Positions 38,086 through 49,708 are shown, counted from the stretch's first letter. The stretch is DNA of 64,000 bases from Manduca sexta (GCF_014839805.1 NC_051121.1:6865116-6929115), one strand, 5' to 3'. Notes: generated from the letters alone by a model not told the origin. Made by a program: numbers and translations.

Positions 38086-38564
38086 TGCTTGTGGGTATTT
38101 TAACCGACTCCAAAAAAAGAGAAGTTTCTCAGTTCGTGTTTTTTGTATCTATACTGATTACTTTGAGATTTGTGAACTGAGTTGAATGATTCCTTTTATA
38201 AAATGAACTATACATAGTAAATTCCATCAGGTCATAATATCGCTTCATTCTACAAGGTAAGTTTTATTACTAGTCAGATATTTTAGAAAATTATATAGGC
38301 CGTAAAACATAGTTTTAAATGCATAATAGTTTGAATGGAGAAAGTAATGCATGAGTATAATTTTTGATTCGGTATGAAATATGTTTTTCAATCAAGCATC
38401 GACCTGCATTCATATAGAAAGTGTATGTCGTATAGTAAATGCTAATTGATTCACCTGAGTCTTTGTGATAGCCGAAATGTCTTATAGGTATATAATAATA
38501 AAAATATTAGAGGATGTATGATTATAAACTAACAAATAAACAGGAAAGAAGTACCTACTGACGG

Positions 38565-38738
38565 TAGGATATATTTCATATTCGCCAGGATAGTAACACA
38601 CAAGAAGTGAAAGTCCGCCATAGTGCGATTCCAACAGGCCGGCATAATTGAGTCAACTGTCGAGGGGTAATCGTCTCTCGTCAGTCAACATTCTATCTGA
38701 CTCCACCCCACTTACCTTTCCATGCCTGTATAAAAAAA
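38565..38738 (+). repeat. LINE-type 3' repeat, family D
   Basis: It begins 'gacggtaggatatatttcatattcgcc', continues 'aacaggccggcataattgagtc..cgaggggtaatcgtctctcgtcagtc' and ends in an A-run. It matches 62305-62553 with an internal deletion. Confidence 0.6.
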
Positions 38739-38739
38739 A

Positions 38740-39860
38740 ATATGTTGCCAGAGGATCAGTATTTTCGAGTATAATTTGAGTAGTATGGATAGTGCCTACA
38801 TATATTGCATTCCATTTAAAAATTAAAGACAATTCTCACGAGATCGATTTAATCCGATATTCACATTTTTAAATTTCTTGTAACCAAGTATCCACTTTAA
38901 GTCATCCAAAAAATATTTTGTATAAATTTTTTTTTAAAATTTTACGGAATTACAACTTTCTTCACATATTAGTAAAGTGTCTACATCTTAGTGAAAAATA
39001 AACACAAATAATCAGCTATGACAAATCATCGCTGTGAGTAAATATCACATACAAATATTTAAAGAATCGTTTAGCCGTTAATGTTTTGTTTTGAAACCGG
39101 CCATTGTTATGTAAATAAAACAGTTACACAGAATCCGATGAGATAATAAACGAAACTTGTAGGCATAGACAATTTATATTAACACCGCCACGTGCCACTA
39201 TTTAACTAATAATTTGACCTAACAGATTTTATTGGCCTTCAGTTATATAACGGACATAAATTTAATTTTGATGTAGGCTAGGTTTGAATTAAAATATACT
39301 TTTTTTTATTTTCGATTTTTTTTCGTTTCACACACATTTTTTTACGACGATTTTCAAACTCGTACGCGCTTTAAACTATATATTATACGTAGAGATTGCG
39401 AGTACTAATCAAAATAATGAAGTCTGTAAAAAAACAAATTAAATATCGTGTTGCCACTGCTTAACATTAAACCTTGGTAGTACATTCCTTGACTCGTGCG
39501 TCGCCATTTTTATTTGGGCAAGCGTCGGCTGGAACAATAGGTTAGTGCCCTAATAACCTCTAACCGGTAAGGAACGTTTGAACACTAAGTAACTAAAATG
39601 GCACCGTCAAACGAACAATAATTGATTCTTTTCGTAATCTTAGATCTAATAATGATAAAGTTTTTATGCGACTGAATGGTACTTAAGACCGGCAAGCGGC
39701 TTTGTTTGATTTACAACTGCTTGGATAACTGGTCATGTTACTCTTTAAGTTATAAAGTACTATTTGGAATTCGGCGACCATCATCCTGGGACATCAGATG
39801 TTAAATCTCTTATTGCTTTGTAATCACACTGGCTACGATGTCTTTAAAATTTTAATACAG
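38740..39860. other. No gene or clear element seen
   Basis: AT-rich with T-runs at 38930 and 39300-39345. No coding character was seen. Confidence 0.45.
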
Positions 39861-39867
39861 CATATAC

Positions 39868-40080
39868 ACCCTCACATCTCTTATCCCGTAATAGGTAGGA
39901 AGAGGCGCAACTGGTACATCTACTTTCAGCCATATGTATTCCGTCCTATGACGTGATAGACTGTGACCCTATCGCCACACAGGACACTAATTCCAGACTT
40001 CGGGATGATACGGAATAGAAAACATTATATCACTTCGCTCGACCCGGGAATCGAGCCGAGACCTCAGCACTGGAGACGAA
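39868..40080 (-). mobile_element. SINE family A (minus)
   Basis: It is the reverse complement of the family A body ('ccgtcctatgacgtgatag', 'gacactaattccagacttc') with a B-box complement 'gggaatcgagcc' near 40046. Both flanks are diverged. Confidence 0.65.
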
Positions 40081-40459
40081 ATAAATTTCAAAAGCAGTCA
40101 AAAATACACCAGTGTCTACACAATGTTGTTTGATGATAGAAATATTGTTGCGGTATTCACAACTTTTTCTTTGGTTTCGCGGAGAAAGTGCCTTAATACT
40201 AGACCCCAGCCTGCGTGGAAGGCAAATGAGCTGTCATGTTGGGGTTCACCAAGCTATTTAGACCAGCGTTGGGGTCGGAGTGATTGAAAACATTGGGCGA
40301 TCGCTGGGCCGAGTCCCTAACGCTATATACACTCTACGCATCAATTAATACGTCGCGGTGGCAATCTTCGGCGCATTAGGGACGACTGCGGACTTCCTCC
40401 GACGGAAGTGTTTAAGTTGTTATCCGCAACCGCCCTTACGGTATTTAGAACCTGGAGTG

Positions 40460-40813
40460 ATGGTAGATATGGGATACCTAATTTCGCTTACTTTATGGCA
40501 CTTTACTTTCTATATACTTAACCCCTTATTCATAGACGTTTTTTATCTAAGGATGGAGCATTGCTGTTATAACAAATCTATTTCTCCGCTTCGTTTATTT
40601 GATGACTTGCTGTTAGTTCAGCTTTGTTTATCTGACAGCCAATTAGATCCAAGTTGTATTTCAATATTAGCCAATCACAACGGCCCTATGTCTATGCACT
40701 GCGAAGGCTGCCATGCCGTCAGCACTGAGAAACAGACTTGTTATCACAGCAATGCTCCTTCCTTCGATAAAAAAACTTCTATGAATAAGGCGGTTAGTGT
40801 TCAATTTATCTAA
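40460..40813 (+). other. 117-codon ATG frame of doubtful status
   Basis: The open frame extends upstream to a GTG at 40358 (151 codons), but the first ATG is at 40460. The product would have one hydrophobic stretch near its start (MGYLISLTLWHFTFYILNPL) and scattered cysteines, with no domain I recognise. The sequence 40200-40460 has the look of a dispersed repeat. I treat this as probably non-genic. Confidence 0.2.
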
Positions 40814-41294
40814 AATATTTTTAGACGCCGCGCAAACACAGATTAAATATAGTAAATAGATGTAACAACTGGAATTAAAAGTGACTTTGTTACACAGTAG
40901 CTATTTTCATTATCTAGGAGCAGATATTATAATCATAAAATAAATAAATGCCTAACCTTAACGAATGACAACCGAAATTAATATTCTTATTCAAATAAAT
41001 GTTATTTACATGGGGTGTGATACTTCCTTTTAAAACTAATGCCATTTTATAACATGAACCCTCGGATTTATAACTTTGTATTGTAGTAGCCAGTAGGTAC
41101 ATTAATACCTACATAATTTACAATAAAAAAATGACTGTAAGTAAAATCACAAATTGTCGTGAAGTGCATTGGATCTAAAAATATGCTTACTGCTTTGGGA
41201 CCGTAATCTTGAGATTTTTAGAATCAAATTCTTAAACAGCCATCCATGTGTTACTGTAATAGTTAGACGACACTGCTACAGCATTAATAATATA

Positions 41295-41615
41295 TAATAA
41301 TAATATCAGCCCTGTATTATATACTTGCCCACTGCTGAGCACGGGCTTCCTCTACTATTGAGATTAGGCCATATTCCACCACGCTGTCCTAGTGCGGATT
41401 GGTAGACTTCACACACTTTCGAAATTCCTATAGAGAACACTTTCGAAATTCCTATTCCTCACGATGTTTTCCTTCACCGTTAAAGCGAACGATAAATTCA
41501 CAAAGAATACACACATGATTTTAGAAAAGTCAGAAGTAAAGTCAAAGTAGGATTTGAACCTGCGGACATTCGTCTTGGCAGTCCGTTCCACACCCAACTA
41601 GGCTATCGCCGCTTT
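41295..41615 (-). mobile_element. tRNA-derived SINE, family C (minus), with a 24-bp internal tandem duplication
   Basis: Reverse complement of the 37765 copy from 'atatcagccctgtatta' (41305) to the head 'ggctatcgccgc' (about 41602-41613), including the B-box complement 'ggatttgaacc'. A 24-bp unit around 'acactttcgaaattcctat' is duplicated at 41413-41460. Confidence 0.7.
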
Positions 41616-41629
41616 TTTTTTACTACGCC

Positions 41630-42760
41630 ATTACTAGAGAGAAAGCAGTAATACTGAATTAACTAAAGATGTCTATTTATTTCAATGGACTATCAATTTA
41701 AAATTAATACCATGACGGTGCTAGAATTTACCATCCAAATCAAATGACAGGCATTTGAACAAACCACGTGCTTCCAATGTCAGACATCCCCGAGTGGTCT
41801 CAATAAAAATTTGGCAACAATCACAAAACAAAATTATTTTTGCTGTCAATGAGAGACGAACCTCAAAATAAGCATCACGATGGTACTGAAATAACGTTTT
41901 GTTTTGGTTTCGCGATTGCAACACTAATTTTGTTAAATGTGAGTCCCGTGGTCATACTATAAATTAGTATATTCATTTGCGCGGTGACACAGCATAATAT
42001 TCATTTAGTATCTTTGTATAGATATTAGTTTACTCTTTTTTTGAAGACAAATACCTCCAAATTTATTATTTATTTAGCATATTTGTACAAGAAAATTTAA
42101 TTTAAAAGCAAATAAATACGCTCGCGCCATTTTGTACAATATTTACTTACCGATTCTTGTATCTAAAGCCTTCACTTGTTTACGACAAATGTTCTTTGTT
42201 TAAATTATACATGTACCGCATCTTTGCTGCAAGGTTTTTCGTTTAACTGGTTTTAAATTATTAATAAATGTTCGAGGAAGAAATATATTATTTCTAAACA
42301 TTTGACATAATAATGTTTGACAAAACTTCAACAAGCGTCAGAGATATATAAGCGTAGAGTAATAGAAAAGCTTGTCGGAATATTATTATAGCTAATCTGA
42401 CTATTGATCTGCAATAATTTAGTCAAGTAATAGTAGATTTTAAAATAGATCTCCACAACAAAATCCTATTCGTTTAGAGCATATAAAAGCCACAATTTTT
42501 TTGTCCGACATCCATCAGTTCAAAACGTTATCATTCGTCTCTGTTATTTGATAATTTAGAATGTTTTGAAGCTCTAAGCGACAATGATGCGGCATTTAGT
42601 TAGATATAGTGTCTACTTTTTACAATTGTTTAATCATGAATCGTCTGCAGTTTGCCCTGAATAGCGAATGACATATAATATTGACTTTGATAAATAAGGC
42701 TCAGTGAAACATCTTTTATGAAAGGAAATTGTTGTAAAATGATCTTATTTGAATATGTTA
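41630..42760. other. No gene or clear element seen
   Basis: The stretch is AT-rich. The 67-codon minus frame at 41721-41924 has no recognisable motif. Confidence 0.45.
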
Positions 42761-42762
42761 GT

Positions 42763-43243
42763 CACACTACCTCGATGACGTAGTTGTATTACAGTATGAC
42801 TGCAGTGTTGAGGTAAAGTAATACTGTGTTTTTTTCTACATAGTATCAGTCTGGAGTTTGGAATTTATGCCATATATGGCATTAGGCTCGCTCCGGGACG
42901 GAATACATATCGACTCTTGAAAGGCAATAATATCTAAGCGACAATCAGTAAATTTTTGAGTAGAGTGATTTAAAGTTTTGATTTTAATATAAAAATGCTT
43001 AACAAATCAACTTTTTATTTTATTAAGATATATCCTGATGATATTAAAATTGTCCTAGACCAAGAAAACCTAGATCAAATGACGCACAAACATATGGCGA
43101 TTCTAAATATTTATAGAATATATTTTCGGTATATTTGTCGCTTAGATATGATTGAGTTTCAAGCGTCGATATGGTGGAACGTGTGTGCACCAGTTACGCC
43201 TCTGTCTAGGTCTTCGGGGATAAAAGTCGTGAGTGTATGGGTG
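42763..43243 (+). mobile_element. SINE family A, interrupted by a MITE
   Basis: Head and body (42763-42909) end at 'gggacggaatacata'. The 3' part resumes at 43170 with 'atggtggaacgtgtgtgcaccagttacgcct..ggggataaaagtcgtgagtg'. Together they reproduce the order seen in 33840-34110. The B-box region is decayed. The 84-codon frame 42995-43249 spans the junction and is not a gene. Confidence 0.65.
42910..43169. mobile_element. TA-flanked MITE inserted in a SINE
   Basis: Inverted repeats of 35 bp (42910-42944 and 43135-43169) match at 31 positions, with a shared inner core ATATCTAAGCGACAA. They are flanked by TA on both sides (42908-42909, 43170-43171), consistent with a Tc1/mariner-mobilised element. 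The 260-bp interior is AT-rich and non-coding. Confidence 0.75.
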
Positions 43244-43287
43244 CATTAGTCACAATATTTGTATTCGATTTACGATCAATATGTAAA

Positions 43288-43457
43288 TAGGTTTGAACTG
43301 GCAAGCGCAGCGTCGGACGTCCACCTACGAAGTGGACAGATGACCTCATAAAAGACGCAGAAGGTCGCTGGATGCGGGCCGCTTCCAATAGGGCGATCTG
43401 GAAATCTTTGGAGGAGGCCCATGTTCAGCAGTGGACACCCTGCGGCTGATGATGATG
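43288..43457 (+). pseudogene. RTE-type LINE 3' end with C-terminal coding remnant
   Basis: From 43315 an intact frame of 44 codons reads GRPPTKWTDDL...GRWMRAA...W..L.EAHVQQW and stops at TGA 43447-43449. This is the typical C-terminus of lepidopteran RTE-like reverse transcriptase proteins. The stop merges into a (TGA)n tail (43447-43460). A candidate 7-bp target duplication ATGTAAA lies at 43281-43287 and 43458-43464. It is 5'-truncated and cannot encode a working enzyme. Confidence 0.7.
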
Positions 43458-43464
43458 ATGTAAA

Positions 43465-44230
43465 AAGAAGGACTATTTTCTGATGAAGTCTAGTTAAATA
43501 ATATATAATATAAATCTCTGTATCACTGTGCAAAATTTTTGCAACAAGCTTTAAATGTCGTTCATCTTGTGTTACATTTGCCTCATTCTAATATCAAATT
43601 TTTCCTTATGATATTAGCCTTAAAAACAATTTTACATATTGTTAGCAACGGAAATATGACCTTAGTTTAAAATTTGGTTTTGTTTTTTTTAACATTTTAA
43701 AAAAGGAATCAACTAAATATAAGTATAATTTGTTTTAAATTATTTGTCAGATGCGTGTTTTATGTTGTCGTGTCGTAAGTATCTGAATTATTATTTTGGT
43801 AGATTTTCTAATTTATTCGTTTTTTAATGTATGTGGTTCATAGCAAGTACCTATTTCCTAAATTTTATAGTTTCGAAATTTGATCTCAACTTAAAAAAGT
43901 CCGCCGTTCTTTTTCATTATTCTAAAATACTTCATTAGAAAAACAAATACTTTTGTTGTGACTAATTTCCGGAATATATTTTTAAATCTCTTGTCAGTTA
44001 TCAGCTTTCACGTCCGCTTATCACGGCTAAACAGGTTTTGTTTACGTATATTTGGTAGCTATTTTTGTATCCGGAATTGAAATGAGCATTTACGCAAATA
44101 TTTGTCATTCACAAATCTAAAGAATGAAATAACCTCCGGTTTTTCCCTGCACGTTCATTGAAGATTGTAGAATACATTTAAAAAAAGAACTACAAAAAAG
44201 TGTCTAATAATGTGTTCCTCGTCAGGTTAC
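43465..44230. other. No gene or clear element seen
   Basis: AT-rich filler with T-runs near 43683. No frames of note. Confidence 0.45.
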
Positions 44231-44290
44231 AGTGATCTTAAAGTCCTCCACGTAGGACTTTAACCAAAGGATACCAACGGAAGAGTATTA
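44231..44290. repeat. Nested inverted repeat
   Basis: A perfect 10-bp hairpin (TTAAAGTCCT 44238-44247, complement 44254-44263, 6-bp loop) sits inside outer inverted sequence (GTGATCTT near 44232, AAGATCAC near 44282). Confidence 0.6.
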
Positions 44291-44312
44291 CTAAGATCAC
44301 ACTATCGCGCCC

Positions 44313-44530
44313 TTTTATAGGGGCGCGGCAGTCATCCCACTGCACCTAATAGTGAGTCTAGAGGGGTCCAACAGAATGTCGACTGACGGGATATAATTAC
44401 TTACCTCTCGCTACTCGATACAATTATGCCGGCCTGTTGTAACCGGATATACTCAGGCTGATTTCGGAACGCGACACACTTTCGTTGGCCATTGTGGCGG
44501 GTTTTAACACGTTGTGTACGGCGGTTCTTG
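44313..44530 (-). repeat. LINE-type 3' repeat, family D (minus)
   Basis: Reversed 'cccactgcacc..cagaatgtcgactgacggg', 'acaattatgccggcctgttg' and 'ggccattgtggcgggttttaacac' match 62305-62553. Confidence 0.6.
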
Positions 44531-44690
44531 AGGTCGAGCACCAACCCGATGGACAGACCAGATTAAAGACGTCTGCCATCAAGTTCAATCAGTTAGTTGA
44601 CGATGCGATGAACAGAAACCGGTGGGGGCAAATAATCCGCTCTAAATGTGGTACATCCAATGATGACCATGTTTCTCAGTCATGATGAAC
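44531..44690 (+). pseudogene. Possible LINE C-terminal remnant
   Basis: The 66-codon frame 44485-44685 ends RNRWGQIIRSKCGTSNDDHVSQS followed by two stops. This is reminiscent of the basic W-containing C-termini of lepidopteran LINE proteins, but the match is weak and the first part of the frame lies in the family D repeat. Confidence 0.3.
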
Positions 44691-45639
44691 CGATTACAGA
44701 GAGACGGTGATCGCTATCTGGGCTGATTCAAAACACATCCTACCACCATCAATCAGCGCCTGTTCATCTATATCTATTTTAAAAAAGTGATTTATCAATA
44801 TCGCCTAGCTTTTATAGGGGCGATCAGAAGATTGGGTTCGACAGCCTTACTACCCGACATAGAGGAAAATTCATTGCGCTTGTATATATATTTTCACCAC
44901 GTGGTTAAACTTCATAGTACGCGTAGTGAGGAGATCGTTCCGGAGAGGTGCGTTTCGGGGTTGCCGGTTGAAAAACCGGTATAACATGGAAGATCTTTGA
45001 GAGATAGATAATAAAATAAATGTTATTTGTATTGTTATCTGTATTTTGTCTACTCTTATAGATAACGTCACGTGCACTGAATTCGGTTCTCCGTGCCAGG
45101 ATAAAACACATAATCATCAATTAACAACATTCCGGCGAATTCGGTGTTCATAGCAATGTTTAGCGCGTGCGATGTAAATTGGCACCCGCTACCAATTGTT
45201 TACATTCAATTAGAAAACGCTCTTATTTAATTGCCTGTTATGAAATGATCGTTAAACTAAAAACTATTTATTAATTGGCAGCTTGATAGATGTTTTTAAT
45301 AAGCGTGTGTTACCGTCAGTAATTACTATACGTGTTATGTCCCATATTACCAAAACAGTAGATTCTAAATTGCTTATCAACGCGGACATTAATCAATGTC
45401 ACGTATTTGATCTAAATTGATAGGCATCGGTGGTGATAACGAGTGGCGACGCGACACGCCGCTCGCACGTGCCCTGCAATTGTTACTTGTTACACAAGAA
45501 ATGGTTTTTAAATTGTTGATACTTTGCACTTTGTTTTGATTGTATGTTTAGCAGGTGACTAAAGCCATTGTCTGAAGTGTGAGGATAATTTGATACATTC
45601 TGTTAAGAATTGTAACTTGGAAGTGCAGTGAAAGACGAA

Positions 45640-45914
45640 TGCTTCGGTGGCGTAGTTTTATTGACTGCGCGTTCCGCTGCGAGGTCTTGGGTTCGAATTC
45701 TTAATTAGACGATGAAATATTGTGTTTTCTTCTCAGTATCAGTTGGAAGTCTGGAATTTGGCCACAGACTTGCCTCCTATAACGTCGCAGGACGAAATAC
45801 ATACGGCTTTACCTAAGTGCGTGCGCCAGTTGCACCTCTGCCTATCACTTTGTATCTGTCACTTCCTATCTATCACTTTAAGGATAAAAGGCGTGAGTAT
45901 GTTAAGCCTCATTT
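45640..45914 (+). mobile_element. tRNA-derived SINE, family A, 7-bp target duplication
   Basis: Head 'gcttcggtggcgtagtttta' and B-box 'gggttcgaatt', body 'ctcagtatcagttggaagtctgg' and tail 'ggataaaaggcgtgagta'. Flanked by AGACGAA at 45633-45639 and 45915-45921. It is more diverged than the 33840 copy. Confidence 0.7.
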
Positions 45915-46010
45915 AGACGAAACAACTATTTCTGGGATTAATTGTACACAAGCATTGCTAGGCAACAATAGACTTATTAACAGGCAACAATCGCCTAGCC
46001 AAAACAATTA

Positions 46011-46211
46011 GTCCATTGAAAAGTTACATTTACGAGATACATCGTAAAAACCATTTCAACCCCTATTTTCAAGATGGCGGCCGTGGGACAAGGGTGGCGA
46101 CCCCACAAACTTGGTTTGACCCCCCTACACTTCAAAAAAATATTTTTTTTTAATTGAAATGTTACATTTTTTAAGGCCTTACGCCTTAAAAAATATAACA
46201 TTTCAATGGAC
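46011..46211. mobile_element. TA-flanked MITE (Tc1/mariner-like)
   Basis: Terminal inverted repeats begin GTCCATTGAAA[AT]GTTA and match at 19 of the first 21 positions. TA flanks both ends (46009-46010, 46212-46213). The 201-bp element holds a perfect 12-bp hairpin near the right end (ATTTTTTAAGGC..GCCTTAAAAAAT) and a GC-rich centre with AAGATGGCGGC, resembling a YY1/Pho site. Non-coding. Confidence 0.75.
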
Positions 46212-46869
46212 TAAATAGGTAATCGTATACGAATCTTGACATATAACAAATAGTTGATCGAGTGATTCTTGTATGACATCTGAACAATATGTTGCAATGA
46301 TATCCTGTCGATTTTTATAGCGATAATTGGTTTGTCTAAGTGAGGTTTCATATTTTGTTTTAATACCGGAGATGCAAGTATTCTATAAATTACAGAAAAG
46401 GGACGTTTCCAATCGATCGGTCGCATCTTACCACTCTCATGGGATACATCAGCGGAGGGTTGCGCTCACCGCCGTCGCATATCACAACCCACTGTTACTA
46501 AGGGTCGACTTGTTTATAGTTATCTAAACTTTATGATCTATGGATTATTAAACATAGGTCTTTACAAAATAAGTTGCCTTAAAAAAACTTAGGTATTAAC
46601 TTAAACTTGACTAACATAAATATATAGGAAGCTTGTAATACATATTTTCCAATCTCCTATTGCCAATTACTTTACGCCAAATCTATCAAGAGGTACTGTT
46701 AGAAATGAAGCTAAAAGAGGTGTTCAAAAAATCTAATCAGACGCACAAGCGTATGGGCCGCTCCATCGTCATAAGCTACACCGAAGATCAGATACAGTAT
46801 CAGTACACTGAACAGCTTTAATGCTGCCAGCAGATTCTCCAGTGGTAAGTCTAATGTAATGACTTATAG

Positions 46870-47242
46870 GACTGACTGCCTTTGTGGTGTAGTTGTAATG
46901 CGTTCGAGGTACGAGTATATCTACCGCGCTGGGGTGCTGGGTTCGAAACCCTGGTCGGGCTAAACATAATTGTGACTGGGTTTTTTCATCTTAAAAGTAA
47001 TTCATGCAGCTCGGAATCGAGAAGCTGGCGGTGTGATGCACGTAAAGCCGTTGGTCCTGCGCGTGATCTCTCTCCGGTCATGTCAGATCACCGTATCACT
47101 GGACTATGTGAGTGAAGAAACAGAGAGTGCACCTGTGTATTGAGCATACATTTAGCACTATATTATCTCCTGCGTACCTGGCTGATCCCCGTTGAGTTTG
47201 GCCGCCGTGGCTGAAATTCGGGTAGCAGGAATTCATTCATTC
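46870..47242 (+). mobile_element. Full-length tRNA-headed SINE with RTE-like body, 8-bp target duplication
   Basis: The head has an A-box-like 'tggtgtagttg' and a perfect B-box 'ggttcgaaacc'. The body differs from family A and runs 'gatctctctccggtcatgtc..gagagtgcacctgtgt..ggccgccgtggctgaaattc', ending in (ATTC)n at about 47231-47241. ACTTATAG flanks it at 46862-46869 and 47243-47250. The 77-codon frame across it is not a gene. Confidence 0.8.
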
Positions 47243-47250
47243 ACTTATAG

Positions 47251-48180
47251 TATTAATACCCAATGTTAGGAACAACCCAGGTTAGGAAGTAAAATACAAA
47301 GTTGTGGGTTTTGTTACTTATGTATTATGAGCTGTCGTAGCCATTAGCGGGCGAGAATCTTGCATTCTCATTCAGTCAATACTAAAAAATTACCTTTTAT
47401 CAACTTACCATACCTACCATAAGTTTAATAAATTCTCATATACGTAGGTATTTAGTTATTCCTTGGTATTTATTTTTGACGTTATAGCAGTAGCTATGGA
47501 CCATTAAACTGGGTCAAGAGAAGAAAACATGTGTCCCCTGTCCCTCGGGAAATCTGCAGGACGTTGACACGACAGCCATAGGGAGTTGAAAAGTGACCCA
47601 TGGCTTTATGAGGACAGGGGAGTGAATATTTCAATAGATTCTTTTTATGGGTTGTTAGGAACATTAACTGGTAGTGTGTATAAAATGAGGGCATGTTTAC
47701 GTGTACCTTTTAAAAATTACCTTTTAGAGCTATAAGAACATTGGAAGGGAAGTTTCTGAATGTGTTTGTTGGAAGCTGACATGTAAATCGTTCAATGGAT
47801 TTTGGCATGCTAATAGATTAAGTCCAGAATAACAATCAAGTTTCTGTTCCTGAAAAAATACGCAATGAATCTCATGTTCATTTAAAAATAGGAACACTTA
47901 TATTTAGGTGAAAAAATTAGGAATGTCGGCGTCGCGACCCAAATATAATATTACCAATAGTTTTTACTAAGGTATATTTTATATGAATTAAGTTTGATAG
48001 GCAGTTTTTTATGCATTTAATTAGGTCACCCAAATTTATTTATCAGTCAAAAAGATGACAACGATTAAAAAAGATTACCGAGCTCTTATCAAAACTAATA
48101 ATCAAGTTTCTATTTAGGACATCAATTATGTATTTCTTAGAGGTCATCTATTAAAGGAGCAATATTAAAAAGAAAATTAT
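47251..48180. other. No gene; one GC-rich patch
   Basis: 47520-47640 is GC-richer than its surroundings and carries a 66-codon minus frame with a strongly codon-like stretch (AMGHFSTPYGCRVNVLQISR). It could be a remnant of a mobile element I do not recognise. The rest is AT-rich. Confidence 0.35.
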
Positions 48181-48182
48181 AC

Positions 48183-48320
48183 GTGGGCGGCAAAGTGACT
48201 CACCACCTGATGGTAAGTGGAGTGAGGTCCAATTGATGTTGATTGATAAAAGATGATTACCTCTTGGAAGTCGACACAATTATGCAGGCCTGTTGGAACC
48301 AGATCACAGGACATACTTGA
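48183..48320 (-). repeat. LINE-type 3' repeat, family D (minus)
   Basis: Reversed 'cctgatggtaagtggagtgaggtcc' and 'cacaattatgcaggcctgttggaacc' match the 3' half of family D. Confidence 0.5.
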
Positions 48321-48996
48321 ATTTATATTTAGTCTTAGCTTTGAACATTCATTTCGAACTTGCGGCTTTTCGTTAAGTTTCATCTTATAAATATTTTGGG
48401 AACTAAAGTGACATTTAAAAAATCATATAAATCAAGCGCGTGAAGTTAAAATAGTTAAGTTTTCTGAAATTTTCCAATTTTATGAGATTCTTTCTTTTAC
48501 TTTCCGTAAGAAATTCTAATAAACTATGACAACACTTAAAAAAAGAAACGATAAATAACAGAAAAGGCGTTCATCATCGTCAAATTGTGTATTTATCTTT
48601 AGTACGAGGACTTTGATGATACAAAATAATATATTTTTTATAAATAACATAAGTTTTATAGTCAAGATAATTAAATAATATATTTGATACTCTATATCTG
48701 ATAATATACTAACATCTTTTCATTAATAATTCATCGTAACACAGTATAACGCTGAAGGCTGCGCGTGGGCGGTGTGGTTGACAAAGATAAATAAAAATAT
48801 TAATATCGACGTTTTATTTCACATTTATGTTTTAAAGATGCGCATCTGGTAACTGTTTTGTTACCAAGCGTTGTGTAAGCTTGTGTTCCGGTTTTGAAGG
48901 TGATAATATGTAGAGTTTACTTACCTAATTACTAGAATTGCCTAGTAATTCGATAAAGACACTGTACATCACTTCTGCTACATCACTCTTGAGTGA

Positions 48997-49110
48997 TATT
49001 GGCTTTATCAGTATCAGCGCGGAGTCTGGGATTTGTGCCCGATATGGTGATAGACCCCGTGTCATGAGGCAAAACACACGTGGCAAAAAATCGGAGTCCT
49101 GGATGCACCT
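48997..49110 (+). mobile_element. SINE family A, internal fragment
   Basis: 'atcagtatcagcgcggagtctgggatttgtgcccgatatggtgatag' and '..acacgtggcaaaaa..gatgcacc' match the family A body. The tRNA head is missing. Confidence 0.6.
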
Positions 49111-49708
49111 TGTTTTTTACTGAACATTATAAATTTTTAGCATATTCTAATGTCGCAGACTCTCCGTCGGCAAACGCAGTCATGTTTTGTAATTTAATAT
49201 TCTACTCAATTCAGACGGTATGGCTACTGTTTATAAGAAGAGCAATTATCTCGTCTCCTCAATCAAAAGAAACACACACAATTAGTAATGATCTTCAAGT
49301 CAAAACAATCGACCTACTTAATTTGCTTTTTTAGCAATAAATTAAGGTGAATCTACTCGTGCTAAAGAAATATGATTCTTTCACTGAGTAATAAAATACA
49401 CTTGTTATATCGTTTTCGTATCAATTGTGTAATGCTTTCTTATCGATGACTATCTCATGTGTTTGTTTTGTGATTGTTTTATCTGGTAAAACCCGGTGTG
49501 TTTTTTTATTTGCATAGTCTACAATCTAGTTGCACAACGTTGACAAATAAAATGGTAATGTATTTCTTTCTTTTAATAAAAAGTGAGCCTACTGTGTCTG
49601 AGGTTAATTGCAGTTGGATTAGATGGTAATTGGAGCTCTGTTTGATGATGACACGATTGTCATTTGTCTGATGTTAAGCATCGCGATTGCTAGCAAATAG
49701 CAACATCG
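49111..49708. other. No gene or clear element seen
   Basis: AT-rich. The 84-codon frame at 49080-49334 starts in the SINE fragment and has no recognisable motif. Confidence 0.4.

Noticed and set aside
42995..43249. 84-codon frame
   Set aside because: It spans the junction between a MITE and the SINE it is inserted in.
44485..44685. 66-codon frame as a host gene
   Set aside because: The first half lies in the family D repeat; the same antisense residues (MAGFNTLCTVV type) recur at 62248-62430.
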